DNA from: Desulfovibrio sp.
GTDB lineage: Bacteria > Desulfobacterota > Desulfovibrionia > Desulfovibrionales > Desulfovibrionaceae
DNA length: 15,289 nucleotides
Reading direction: 5' to 3'
Assembly: GCA_022837365.1 (NCBI GenBank)
Contig: JALHHV010000043.1
Span: forward strand, 1-15,289
In this document: positions 6,709 to 14,587 of the stretch, piece after piece
How the letters are laid out: each line of letters begins with the position of its first letter
Numbering within the stretch: the first letter of the stretch is position 1
Program-made: the position numbers and the translations under genes
Notes under the pieces: model-generated
The model's database searches: none
What the model saw: only the letters and a program-made list of their open reading frames with translations
Told to the model about the DNA's origin: nothing

Positions 6709-8231
6709 TCAGGACCGGCGGCGGGCGGGCAGCAGCAGCGCTAAGGCCGCCAGCCCCAGGGCCACGGGCCACACCAGGTGCTGCACCCGGTGGAACACGG
6801 TGGTTTCCGTGCGGGCCGTGGCCATGCCGCCAATCACCTCCGCCCGGAACAGGCCGCCGCGTTCGGCGATGCGCCCGTGCGGGTCGATGATGGCGGAAAT
6901 GCCGGTATTGGTGCCGCGCAACACGTAGCGGCCCTGCTCCACGGCCCGCAGCGCCGACAGTTGCAGGTGCTGCTCCGGGGCCGAGCGCCGTCGGCAACGC
7001 GCTGCTGGGCCAGTTCCGGGAAAATAGTTTCATAGCAAATGAGTATGCCCAGCGCAAGGTTGCCCAGGCGCAGCGGCGCCACGGAGACGCCGGGGGTGAA
7101 GTCGCCCACGCCCTGCATCAGGGTTTCCAGGAAGGGCATGTCCAGGCCCGGGGGGGCGTATTCGCCGAAGGGGACAAGGTGCTCCTTGTCGTAGTGCCCG
7201 GCGTCGCCGCCAGCGGCGTCCACCAGCATGGCCCGGTTGTACAGCAGAAAGCCGCGCTTCACCGGCGCATTGACGTAGCCGGGCGTGCCCACCAGCACCG
7301 GGGTGCGGTTGGCGGCGGCAAAAGCTCGGATGGCCGGGCCGAATTCCTTGTGCTCCTGGAAATAGAAGGGCATGGCCGTTTCCGGCCAGACGACCAGGTC
7401 CGGGTGCCCGGCGGCCACGGCGTCCTTGCTCAGGGAAAGGTAGCGCTCCACCGTGGCGCGCTGGAAGGCGGGCTCCCACTTCTGGTCCTGTTCGATGTTG
7501 CCCTGCACCAGGGCCACCCGGAACGCTTCGCCGTCCTTGGGCAGGCCGCGCGACAGGATGTAGGCCCCGTACCCCACCAGCCCGAAGGCCACCAGCGAGG
7601 CCCCCAGCGCGCAGGCCAGGGTCTGGGCCAGCGACGACGGCGAAACGGACCGCCGCACGCCGGGGCAGCGGGGGCCGCATTCCGGGGCGATGGCCCCCAT
7701 GGTCCAGCAGACCACGGCCACCAGCAGGCCGGACAGGCCGTACGCGCCCACCACGGCCACGCCCTGGATGGCCACCGGCCACGGGACGAAGGCGGCGGAC
7801 AGGGTCAGCCACGGGAACCCGGTCAGGAACACGCCGCGCAGCATTTCCAGCAGCAGCCAGGCGCAGCCCAGGAACAGGCCGCGCCGGAACGGGGCCAGCC
7901 GGTCGCGCGTCAGGCGCGCCACGAGGCAGAACAGGCCGCCGTACAGCCCCACGTAGGCGCCGATGGCCACGCCGCAGGGCACGGCCAGCACCCACGGCAA
8001 CTGGCCGTATTCGTGCACGGGCAGGGCCAGCCAGTACAGGCAGGCCGAGGAACCGGCGATGCCGGTGAGCCAGCCCAGGCGGAAGGCGGACCAGCGGCCC
8101 GTGGCGCCAAGGCCCAGCAGCAGGAGGGCGAGGGGATAGGCAAGGGCGAGCAGGGGCAGATGAGCCACCGGGTTGGGAAAGCCCAGCCACAGGCCGGCCG
8201 CGCCAAGGAGGATGCAGAGTGCGTTGCGCAT
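6709..8231 (-). pseudogene. lnt: Apolipoprotein N-acyltransferase, disrupted by an internal deletion and frameshift
   Basis: Lnt is an inner-membrane enzyme that adds the third acyl chain to lipoproteins. The N-terminal half is a run of membrane helices (residues 1-225). The nitrilase-like domain follows, with catalytic Glu284 (WPETAMPF), Lys349 (YDKEHLVPFGEY) and Cys399 (LICYETIFPE). After Ala416, near 6984-6986, the frame breaks. From 6984 the adjacent frame resumes as SAPEQHLQL...RGTNTG and ends with a final membrane helix and PARRRS at the TGA (6709-6711). The expected family block around SNDAWFG is missing, about 46 nt (3n+1). Unshifted reading gives a scrambled 49-residue tail ending at 6834. 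The corC-like gene lies upstream, as ybeX does before lnt in E. coli. Could be an assembly error; identity is secure. Confidence 0.85.
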
Positions 8232-8236
8232 AACCG

Positions 8237-8250
8237 GAGGTCAAAACCTC
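8237..8250. repeat. Small hairpin just upstream of the lnt start
   Basis: GAGGT (8237-8241) and ACCTC (8246-8250) form a 5-bp stem with a 4-nt loop, ending 5 nt before the lnt ATG (8229-8231). On the minus strand the only purine-rich stretch upstream of the start, AGAGG, lies mostly in this stem, and an 8-C run (8252-8259) flanks it. It could hide a ribosome-binding site, but the stem is short. Confidence 0.35.
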
Positions 8251-8336
8251 TGGGGGGGGAAAAGTCAAGGCCGGCACGGAAACGCCGGGGCCCGGCCCAG
8301 GCGCGGTTCAGGCGGGGCATGCCCGGCGGAAACCCC

Positions 8337-9158
8337 CTACACGGCTTCCAGCGGCCCCACGCGCACGGTGCGGATCTGCTTGGCGTCGGCTTCCACCACC
8401 TCGAAGCGGCGCCCGGCCAGGTCGAAGGCCTCGCCCGCCTGGGGCACGTGGCCCGCCAGCATGCTGAGGTAGCCGCCGATGGTGTCCACCTCGTCCGAGT
8501 CGAGGCTGATGCCCAACTCCTCCAGGTCTTCCAGCAGGGCGCGGCCCGAAAGCTGGTAGTTTTCGCCGTCCAGGACCACGATGTCCTCGTCGCGCGGGGT
8601 GTCGTGCTCGTCCTCGATGTCGCCCACGATGAGTTCCAGCACGTCCTCGATGGTCACGAGGCCGGACGTGCCGCCGTACTCGTCCAGCACGATGGCCATG
8701 TGGTTCTTGCGGCTGCGGAATTCCTGGAGCAGTTCGTAGACGTTCTTGGTCTCCGGCACGAAGTACGGCTCGCGCATCAGGTCGGCCACCGGGGTTGCGC
8801 ACCCGGTGGGGTCGACGAAGCAGCGCAGCAGGTCCTTGGCGTAGACCACGCCCACGATGTTGTCGCGGTTGTCGCGGTAGATGGGGATGCGCGAATGCCC
8901 GGAAGCGACGATGCGCTCGATGACCTCCGCGAGGGGGTTGCCCGCCTCCACGCAGTCGATGTCGGTGCGGGGGGTCATGATGTCCTGGACCTGCGTGTCG
9001 TCGAGGCTCAGGATGTTCAGCAGCATCGAGCCTTCTTCGGCGTCCAGTTCGCCTTCTTCGCGGGCCTCGATGATGGCCTGTTCCACCGAGTCGTTGGTGC
9101 GGCCATGGAACAGCCGCGCGATGCGCGACCAGATGGGACTGCCCGATTCTCCGTCCAA
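8337..9158 (-). CDS. CorC/HlyC-type CBS-domain protein (TTG start)
   Basis: This soluble protein of 273 residues has two CBS domains (about residues 59-180; [50 protein letters not shown]) followed by a C-terminal CorC_HlyC domain (about 195-273). It lacks the DUF21 membrane domain of related transporters, so it resembles E. coli CorC/YbeX, linked to magnesium/cobalt efflux and ribosome-related functions. The start is the TTG at 9156-9158, preceded by CAGGAG with a 6-nt spacer. The frame extends upstream to 9338, but that part is Arg/Pro/Ala-rich and looks non-coding. It is followed by lnt, as in the ybeX-lnt arrangement of E. coli, which supports the assignment. The 199 bases upstream (9159-9357) hold no recognised element. 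Confidence 0.88.
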   Translation of the reverse strand: MDGESGSPIWSRIARLFHGRTNDSVEQAIIEAREEGELDAEEGSMLLNILSLDDTQVQDIMTPRTDIDCVEAGNPLAEVIERIVASGHSRIPIYRDNRDNIVGVVYAKDLLRCFVDPTGCATPVADLMREPYFVPETKNVYELLQEFRSRKNHMAIVLDEYGGTSGLVTIEDVLELIVGDIEDEHDTPRDEDIVVLDGENYQLSGRALLEDLEELGISLDSDEVDTIGGYLSMLAGHVPQAGEAFDLAGRRFEVVEADAKQIRTVRVGPLEAV

Positions 9159-9357
9159 GGGGGGCTCCTGTGTTGTGGTGACGTCGCCGTGGGGCGGGGC
9201 GGTATTCGCCACCGGCGGCTGGCGGATCTGCCGCCGCGCACGGGCGTGTCCGGCTGGCCGTGCCTGCATGGGCGTGCGGCGCGGGATGCGCCCCGCACGG
9301 GGCCATGTGCGAGTCAGGCCAAGGTTGCCAGCGGACACGGGCGCTTGCGGTCCGGCG

Positions 9358-10716
9358 TCACACTACATCGCTCCCGCTTTCCCTGTAAAGCTCAAGGTGA
9401 CGGCGGATCACCCAGTTGCCGAGGGGCTCCACCTCGCCCTCGTCGGACAGGGGCTTCCAGTCGGCCATGTGGGGGGCGTTGTCGCGGGCCTGGCCCCAGG
9501 CCAGCACCTGGGCGCCCAGTTCCACGTCGCGCGTTTCGAAGGCCACGAAGCGGTTCTGGATGCGGCATTGCAGCCAGAAGCCCAGGCTGCGGTCGTGCTG
9601 GGGGTCGTACAGTTCCAGCAGGGCGGCGAAGCGCCCGCCGATGTCCAGGTTCATGCCCCGCGTCGCTGCGGCGCGGGCCGTGGCGCGCGGCAGCAGCAGG
9701 CGCAGCCCGCCGCCGGAAAGGTTCAGCAGGGCCACGGGCTGGGCCTGGCTGATGTCCGGAAAGAGCGGGGCGGCGACATCGTCGGGGACCGTGTCCGCGC
9801 AGGCCGCCGGGGCGGACGCCGCGTCCCTGTCGGGGTCGGGGTCTGGGGCGGGGTCCGGGGCGGCATCGCCGACGGGGCAGGGAGCGGCGTGGGCGGTGAA
9901 GCTGTTCAGGCTGGTGGCGTCGGGCAGGGCCAGCAGCGGCGCGCCCAGGCGGCGGCCGTCGGCCGGGGCCGGGGTGTCCGCCTCCATGGGCCACGCGGCA
10001 AGGCCCAGCACCAGGTGGCGCGGCACGTCCAGCCGCAGGAAGGCGCGCTTCTGGCGCCGCTCCAGCTTTTCCGGCAGGGCCAGGTCCACCAGCCATACCA
10101 CGTCGGCCGTGGCGCCGGGGCCGCGCGGGGCGTTGCGGTCGGGCGGCGGGGCGCGGTGCGCGCCGGTGATCACCGAGGTGAACTGGTAGTACACCTGCAT
10201 GCGCTTCTGCTGGGTGCGGAAGTAGCAGTCCACCTCGCGCCCCTTCCATGATTCCGGAACGGCGCGCAGCAGCGAGCATTCCAGGGTCAGGGCGGAGCGG
10301 GTGACGGCCACGGCCGTGCAGTAGGTGGAGCGGCGGCCCGTGGGGCCGTGGAACTGCATCTCGAAGCGGCCGCGTTGCAGGATGGCGGCGTCGAATAATT
10401 CGCGGATCACGTGCGGGTCGTTGACCCAGCCTTCCGGGGTGTAGCTGGCGCGGCGCTGGCGCAGCCCGCCCACCAGCAGCACGGCGGCCAGCAGGGCGGC
10501 CACGGCGGCCACGATGAGCACGAATTCGCGCACCAGCGAAAAGTCGGCCTGGTAGTTGCCGAAGTTGCGCGAAATTTCGGCCAGGAAGCTGGCCGCGCCC
10601 GGAAGCGGAAAGGGAAGGGAAAGGCCGTCCGCCAGGGGCCGGACAAGGTCGGTGACAAAATCGGTGACGAGGCCGGAGAGGCGGAAGTCCAACGGGAACG
10701 GTGCGGCGCTGCTCAT
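9358..10716 (-). CDS. Membrane-anchored PilZ-domain protein, likely c-di-GMP receptor
   Basis: The protein has 452 residues. One membrane segment (about 63-85, FVLIVAAVAALLAAVLLVGG, then RQRR) is followed by a YcgR-like domain (about 100-215) and a PilZ domain. The c-di-GMP-binding motifs are RRQKR (220-224) and NLSGGG (332-337), matching RxxxR and (D/N)xSxxG. They are separated by more than 100 residues, because a Pro/Asp/Ala-rich insertion (about 245-320, PAPDPDPDRDAAS) lies between them; in typical PilZ domains they are closer. The ATG at 10714-10716 has only a weak GGGG site; frame extending to 11118 is a shadow of mnmG. The output is unknown, but the topology suggests control at the inner membrane. 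It lies 131 nt downstream of mnmG. Confidence 0.83.
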   Translation of the reverse strand: MSSAAPFPLDFRLSGLVTDFVTDLVRPLADGLSLPFPLPGAASFLAEISRNFGNYQADFSLVREFVLIVAAVAALLAAVLLVGGLRQRRASYTPEGWVNDPHVIRELFDAAILQRGRFEMQFHGPTGRRSTYCTAVAVTRSALTLECSLLRAVPESWKGREVDCYFRTQQKRMQVYYQFTSVITGAHRAPPPDRNAPRGPGATADVVWLVDLALPEKLERRQKRAFLRLDVPRHLVLGLAAWPMEADTPAPADGRRLGAPLLALPDATSLNSFTAHAAPCPVGDAAPDPAPDPDPDRDAASAPAACADTVPDDVAAPLFPDISQAQPVALLNLSGGGLRLLLPRATARAAATRGMNLDIGGRFAALLELYDPQHDRSLGFWLQCRIQNRFVAFETRDVELGAQVLAWGQARDNAPHMADWKPLSDEGEVEPLGNWVIRRHLELYRESGSDVV

Positions 10717-10764
10717 GATGGTGCCCCGGACTGTTGAGGTACGCCGAAGGACGCGCGGCAGACT

Positions 10765-10790
10765 GGGTGCGAAGCCGGACGGTCGCACCC
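10765..10790. repeat. 8-bp inverted repeat between mnmG and the PilZ gene
   Basis: GGGTGCGA (10765-10772) and TCGCACCC (10783-10790) are exact reverse complements with a 10-nt spacer. The site is in the 131-nt gap between mnmG and the PilZ gene, about 50 nt before the PilZ start. There is no following T-tract on the minus strand, so it is more likely an mRNA hairpin or operator than an intrinsic terminator. It does not match a c-di-GMP riboswitch pattern that I recognise. Confidence 0.45.
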
Positions 10791-10847
10791 TGCACGGTAG
10801 CGCCAAACGGCGTCCGTCGCAACAGGCGGGGCGTCCCAGGCGGCGCG

Positions 10848-12752
10848 CTACCCCTGGCTCCGTTCCAGCTTGCGCAGGTGGATTTCGATGCAGGTCAGCG
10901 CGGCCGGGGTGACCCCGGAAATGCGTGATGCCTGCCCCATGGTGCGCGGGCGGACGCGGGTCAGCTTTTCCACGATCTCGCGGCTCAGCCCGGCCACCAC
11001 GCCGTAGTCCAGGTCTTCGGGCAGGGGCAGGGATTCCTGCCGGGCGGCGCGCTCCACCAGTTCTTCCTGCCGGGCCAGGTACCCGGAATAGCGGATGATG
11101 GTTTCCGCCTCTTCGCATACCTCCGGCGCGTAGCCGGTGGCTTCGGGCCAGAAGGCGCGCAGCCGTTCCAGCGACATGGAGGGGCGGCGCAGCAGGTCCG
11201 CCAGCGAAACGGCGCGGGTGGGCACGGCCTCGCCAAGGTCGGCGAAGGCGGCGCGGGCGGCGGCGTCGGGCGTCACCCGCCGCTGTTCAAGCTGCGTCAT
11301 CAACTCGGCCAGGGCGTCGTGGCGGGCGCGGAACACGGCCCAGTGGCCGTCGTCCACGAGGCCCAGGTCGCGGCCCATGGGGGTCAGCCGGGCGTCGGCG
11401 TTGTTCTCGCGCAGCAGCAGGCGGTGCTCCGCGCGCGAGGTGAACATGCGGTACGGCTCGCGCGTGCCCTTGGTGACCAGGTCGTCCACCAGCACGGCCA
11501 TGTAGGCCGCGTCGCGCCCCGGCAGGAACGGCGGCAGCCCGCGCAGCGCGCACGAGGCGTTCAGCGCGGCCCACAGGCCCTGCGCCGCCGCCTCCTCGTA
11601 TCCGGACGTCCCGTTGATCTGCCCGGCCAGGTACAGGCCCGGCAGGGCCTTGGTCTCCAGCGTGGGGTGCAGTTGGATGGGGTCGGCGTAGTCGTATTCG
11701 ATGGCGTAGCCGGGGCGCACGATCTGGGCGTTTTCCAGGCCCGGAATGGTGGCGATCATGGCCTTCTGCACGTCCAGCGGCAGGCTGGTGGGAATGCCGT
11801 TGGGGTAGCATTCCGGGCTGGTCAGCCCTTCCGGCTCCACGAATATCTGATGGCGATCCCGGTCGGGGAAGCGGGCCACCTTGTCCTCGATGGACGGGCA
11901 GTAGCGCGCCCCGGTGCCGGTGATGACGCCCGTGAACATGGGCGAACGGTCGAAGCCGGAACGGATGGCCGCGTGGGTGCGCTCGTTGGTCCAGGTCATG
12001 TGGCAGGGCACCTGGGGCAGGCGCACGCCGGGGCCGCGAAAGCTGAACGGGCGCGGCGGGTTGTCGCCGGGCTGTTCCTCCATCACCGAAAAGTCGATGC
12101 TGGCCCGCAGCAGGCGCGGGGTGGTGCCGGTCTTGAGACGGCCAAGCTCAAGGCCATGGGCGCGCAGCGAGGCGGAAAGCCCCACGGCCGGGGCGTCGCC
12201 CAGCCTGCCGCCGGGAAAGTTGGTGAGCCCCACGTGGATCAGCCCGCACAGGAAGGTGCCGGTGGTCAGCAGCACCGTGCGGGCGCGGAATTCCTGCCCC
12301 AGGCCGGTGCGCACCCCGGCGGCGCGGCCGCGTTCGGACAGGATGGCTTCCGCCGTGTCCTGCCAGATCCACAGGTTGTCCTGCGCGAAGACGTCGCGCT
12401 GCACCGCGTGCAGGTAGGCGTCGCGGTCGATCTGGGCGCGCGAGGCCCGCACCGCCGGGCCCTTGCTGACGTTCAGGGTGCGGAACTGGATGCCCGCCTC
12501 GTCGGCCCACAGGCCCATCATGCCGCCCAGCGCGTCGATTTCCTTGACCATGTGCCCCTTGGCCAGCCCGCCGATGGCCGGGTTGCACGACAGGTGGCCG
12601 ATGCGGTCCACGTTGCTGGTCAGCAGCAGGGTGGGATGGCCCAGGCGCGCGCTGGCCATGGCCGCCTCGCACCCGGCATGCCCGGCGCCGACCACGATGC
12701 AGTCGAACAGTTGGGGAAACGGAGCCTTGCGGGGCATGAGGGGTGCGGACAT
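10848..12752 (-). CDS. mnmG: tRNA uridine-5-carboxymethylaminomethyl modification enzyme MnmG (GidA)
   Basis: With MnmE, this FAD enzyme modifies U34 of certain tRNAs and supports accurate decoding. The 634-residue protein is full length. It has the FAD-binding GAGHAG (about 22-27), [42 protein letters not shown] with the conserved cysteine, [28 protein letters not shown] and a C-terminal [14 protein letters not shown]. The ATG at 12750-12752 is chosen because the family domain starts just after it ([12 protein letters not shown]). No strong Shine-Dalgarno site is seen, and an in-frame ATG at 12737 is an alternative. The frame extends to 13097, but that part overlaps the M20 gene and is a shadow. 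mnmE is not in the window. Confidence 0.97.
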   Translation of the reverse strand: MSAPLMPRKAPFPQLFDCIVVGAGHAGCEAAMASARLGHPTLLLTSNVDRIGHLSCNPAIGGLAKGHMVKEIDALGGMMGLWADEAGIQFRTLNVSKGPAVRASRAQIDRDAYLHAVQRDVFAQDNLWIWQDTAEAILSERGRAAGVRTGLGQEFRARTVLLTTGTFLCGLIHVGLTNFPGGRLGDAPAVGLSASLRAHGLELGRLKTGTTPRLLRASIDFSVMEEQPGDNPPRPFSFRGPGVRLPQVPCHMTWTNERTHAAIRSGFDRSPMFTGVITGTGARYCPSIEDKVARFPDRDRHQIFVEPEGLTSPECYPNGIPTSLPLDVQKAMIATIPGLENAQIVRPGYAIEYDYADPIQLHPTLETKALPGLYLAGQINGTSGYEEAAAQGLWAALNASCALRGLPPFLPGRDAAYMAVLVDDLVTKGTREPYRMFTSRAEHRLLLRENNADARLTPMGRDLGLVDDGHWAVFRARHDALAELMTQLEQRRVTPDAAARAAFADLGEAVPTRAVSLADLLRRPSMSLERLRAFWPEATGYAPEVCEEAETIIRYSGYLARQEELVERAARQESLPLPEDLDYGVVAGLSREIVEKLTRVRPRTMGQASRISGVTPAALTCIEIHLRKLERSQG

Positions 12753-12813
12753 TGCGGTACCGTGGATGTTGGGCGCCAAGGGCGGGGGGAGCGGGGGGGC
12801 GTTGCGCGCCCGG

Positions 12814-14043
12814 CTACTTCCCGCCCTCGAACAGCATGGTGGCGATGACCTTGGCGTCGCCGATGTTGCACGAGATGCGCGTGGCCTCGTTGGGCACGTG
12901 GGCGTTGGGCACCAGCTTGGACCACACGGCGGCGGAAAGCCCCATGCGCCGCACGATGGCGGCCACGGTGCCCCCGCCGATGCCTGCGGGCCGCGCGGTG
13001 ACGCCGTACACGTCCTTGATGGCGGCGCGCAGCCGGGCGACCACCTCCGCGTCGGGGCTGGTGGGCGGGGCGGCCTGCTCGCGCAGGACTTCGGCAATGG
13101 CGATGGACACGCCGTGCTCGCGCTCCACCTCGTCGGCCAGCCCGCGCACCGCCGCCACCACCTCGTCCAGGTCGTAGCGGGGCAGCACGCGGCAGTCCAC
13201 GTAGAACACGTCCGAACCGGGCACGGTGTTCACGTTGGGCACGTTGGCCTCTTTCTTGGTGGGCACGAAGGTGGAGGTGGCCGGGTTGAACAGCGGGTCC
13301 GCGTCGGGGAAGCGCCCGTTCAGATGGCGGATGCGCAGGATGAGCGCGGCGGCGGCCGCAAGGGAGTTCACCCCTTCGTCGGGGGTGGATGCGTGGCACT
13401 GCTTGCCGGTGACGGCGATGCGCAGCCAGAGCATGCTCTTTTCCGCCACCTCGATCATGGAGCCTTCGCTGTCGCCGAAGTCGGGCACCACGATGAGGTC
13501 GTCGGGCCGGAACAGGCCGGGCCGCACGGCGGCCACGTGGGCCATGCCGCGCGCGTTGCCGGTTTCCTCGTCGGCCACGAAGGCCAGGCCCAGCGAAAGG
13601 TCGGGGGTGATGCCTTGTTCCAGCAGTTCGCGCGCCACCAGCAGGCCGGAGACGATGGCCTGCTGGTTGTCCTCCACGCCGCGGCCGAACAGCACGTCGC
13701 CGTCCACGCGCAGGGTCCACGGGTCGCCGTCCCACAGGGCCAGGTCGCCGGGGGGCACCACGTCCATGTGGGCCAGTACCCACACCGTGCGCGGCGATGC
13801 GCCGGGCACGCGGGCGATGATGTTGGGGCGGTGTCCGCAGGGTACGCGGGGGTCGGGGGCGGCGATCTGCTCGATGTCCGTCACGCCGATGGCGCGCAGG
13901 TGGGCGAGCAGCCAGTCCGCCTTTTCGCGCTCGCCTTCGCCGCCGCTTTCCGGTCCCAGGGCCGGGCGGCGGGTCAGTTCGCGCTGCAATTCGATGACGG
14001 CGTCGCGGCGGGCGTCGAGGGCGGAAAGGATGCGGTGCGGCAT
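12814..14043 (-). CDS. M20-family metallopeptidase (ArgE/DapE/ACY1 class)
   Basis: This 409-residue zinc hydrolase of the M20 family removes an acyl or aminoacyl group from a small amino-acid substrate. Metal and catalytic residues are in place: His92 and Asp94 ([11 protein letters not shown]), Asp125 (RGVEDNQQ), Glu159-Glu160 (ADEETGNA), Asp188 ([10 protein letters not shown]) and a C-terminal His382 ([10 protein letters not shown]). The lid domain is visible around [15 protein letters not shown]. There is no signal peptide. The ATG at 14041-14043 is chosen; an in-frame ATG at 14070 is possible, and neither has a strong ribosome site. The gene starts after the terminator of the PxxKW gene and lies 61 nt before mnmG. 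The substrate cannot be told from sequence; a DapE role would fit the lysine genes, but DapE specificity is not shown. Confidence 0.9.
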   Translation of the reverse strand: MPHRILSALDARRDAVIELQRELTRRPALGPESGGEGEREKADWLLAHLRAIGVTDIEQIAAPDPRVPCGHRPNIIARVPGASPRTVWVLAHMDVVPPGDLALWDGDPWTLRVDGDVLFGRGVEDNQQAIVSGLLVARELLEQGITPDLSLGLAFVADEETGNARGMAHVAAVRPGLFRPDDLIVVPDFGDSEGSMIEVAEKSMLWLRIAVTGKQCHASTPDEGVNSLAAAAALILRIRHLNGRFPDADPLFNPATSTFVPTKKEANVPNVNTVPGSDVFYVDCRVLPRYDLDEVVAAVRGLADEVEREHGVSIAIAEVLREQAAPPTSPDAEVVARLRAAIKDVYGVTARPAGIGGGTVAAIVRRMGLSAAVWSKLVPNAHVPNEATRISCNIGDAKVIATMLFEGGK

Positions 14044-14154
14044 GCGGCAAACCCCGTGCGCGTGGCGCATGGCGCCCGCAACCGCACGAAGCGGCCCGGC
14101 CGCCGAGTCAGGATGGCCCCGCCGGGCATGACCAAAATTTGGCGCGCGGCGGAG

Positions 14155-14189
14155 AAAAAAAGAAAGGGCGAGGTTGCCCGCGCCCTTTC
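14155..14189 (-). terminator. Intrinsic terminator after the PxxKW gene
   Basis: On the minus strand GAAAGGGCG (14189-14181) pairs perfectly with CGCCCTTTC (14170-14162), a 9-bp stem with a 10-nt loop, immediately followed by seven Ts (14161-14155). It begins 21 nt after the stop of the small gene. It separates that transcript from the M20-mnmG genes, which therefore need their own promoter; none is obvious in 14044-14154. Confidence 0.9.
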
Positions 14190-14209
14190 CCGTGCTGTCG
14201 AGGTAGGGA

Positions 14210-14485
14210 CTAGCGGCCCTTGGCGGCGCGCTTGGACGCCTTGAGGGGGTTGACCTTGGCGGCGGCAGCGGACTGCGTCTTGATGTGCGTGGCGAAGTTG
14301 CACTTGCCGCCAACCCACTTGCGCTCGGGCATGGGGTAGCTGCTGCAGAACTTTTCTTCCTCGAACATGCGAACGCGATCACAGCCTTCGCACTGTTCGA
14401 CGATGGGCTTGAGGGCGATGCCGTTCATCACCACGCCGTCGGCCGTCTTGGTGGCACCAGCAAGGACGTTGCTCGTTGCGCTCAT
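14210..14485 (-). CDS. PxxKW-family small cysteine-rich protein
   Basis: The protein has 91 residues with a CxxC pair (Cys32, Cys35), two more cysteines (Cys47, Cys62), and the PxxKW motif as PERKW (53-57) followed by VGGKC. The C-terminus is Lys/Ala-rich (KASKRAAKGR). Four cysteines in this arrangement could hold zinc or an iron-sulfur centre; that is inference. I recall a family of this name in deltaproteobacteria, with function unknown. There is a strong GGAGG site 8 nt before the ATG, a perfect -35/-10 pair upstream (14542-14567) and a terminator downstream, so it is a single-gene transcript and probably well expressed. Confidence 0.82.
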   Translation of the reverse strand: MSATSNVLAGATKTADGVVMNGIALKPIVEQCEGCDRVRMFEEEKFCSSYPMPERKWVGGKCNFATHIKTQSAAAAKVNPLKASKRAAKGR

Positions 14486-14541
14486 CTCGAAATCCTCCGT
14501 CGCGCGCGAAGCGCGTTTGTTCTTTCAGAAAGCAGGTTCCA

Positions 14542-14567
14542 ATTATACAGTTCGCCCCGGTTGTCAA
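14542..14567 (-). promoter_or_regulatory. Promoter of the PxxKW gene with a short spacer
   Basis: On the minus strand both hexamers are perfect consensus: TTGACA (14562-14567) and TATAAT (14542-14547). The spacer is only 14 nt, shorter than the usual 16-18. The -35 lies in a small palindrome, GTTGTCAAC (14560-14568), and within a wider inverted repeat CCCCGG/CCGGGG (14555-14560 and 14579-14584). Predicted start near 14535, leaving a leader of about 50 nt. The short spacer may mean dependence on an activator or a different -35. Confidence 0.55.
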
Positions 14568-14587
14568 CAGGAAAATAGCCGGGGGCG

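Noticed and set aside
8231..8336. Promoter for lnt around TTGACT near 8262
   Set aside because: No acceptable -10 element lies at 16-18 nt; best match is 3 of 6.
9159..9338. Extension of the CorC-like protein to the ATG at 9338
   Set aside because: The Arg/Pro/Ala-rich sequence lacks family similarity, while TTG 9158 has a strong ribosome site at ideal spacing.
7179..9752. Plus-strand open frame of 857 codons, and other long plus-strand frames (for example 2286-3575, 11319-12848, 12463-14244)
   Set aside because: They are antisense to well-recognised genes, have Gly/Ala/His/Arg-rich composition typical of GC-rich shadow frames, and show no family motif.
10717..11118. N-terminal extension of the PilZ protein
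   Set aside because: It overlaps the end of mnmG and has shadow-frame composition; the ATG at 10716 fits the domain start.
12753..13097. N-terminal extension of MnmG
   Set aside because: It overlaps the M20 gene in another frame, is Pro/Ser/Arg-rich, and lies before the normal MnmG start at the FAD motif.
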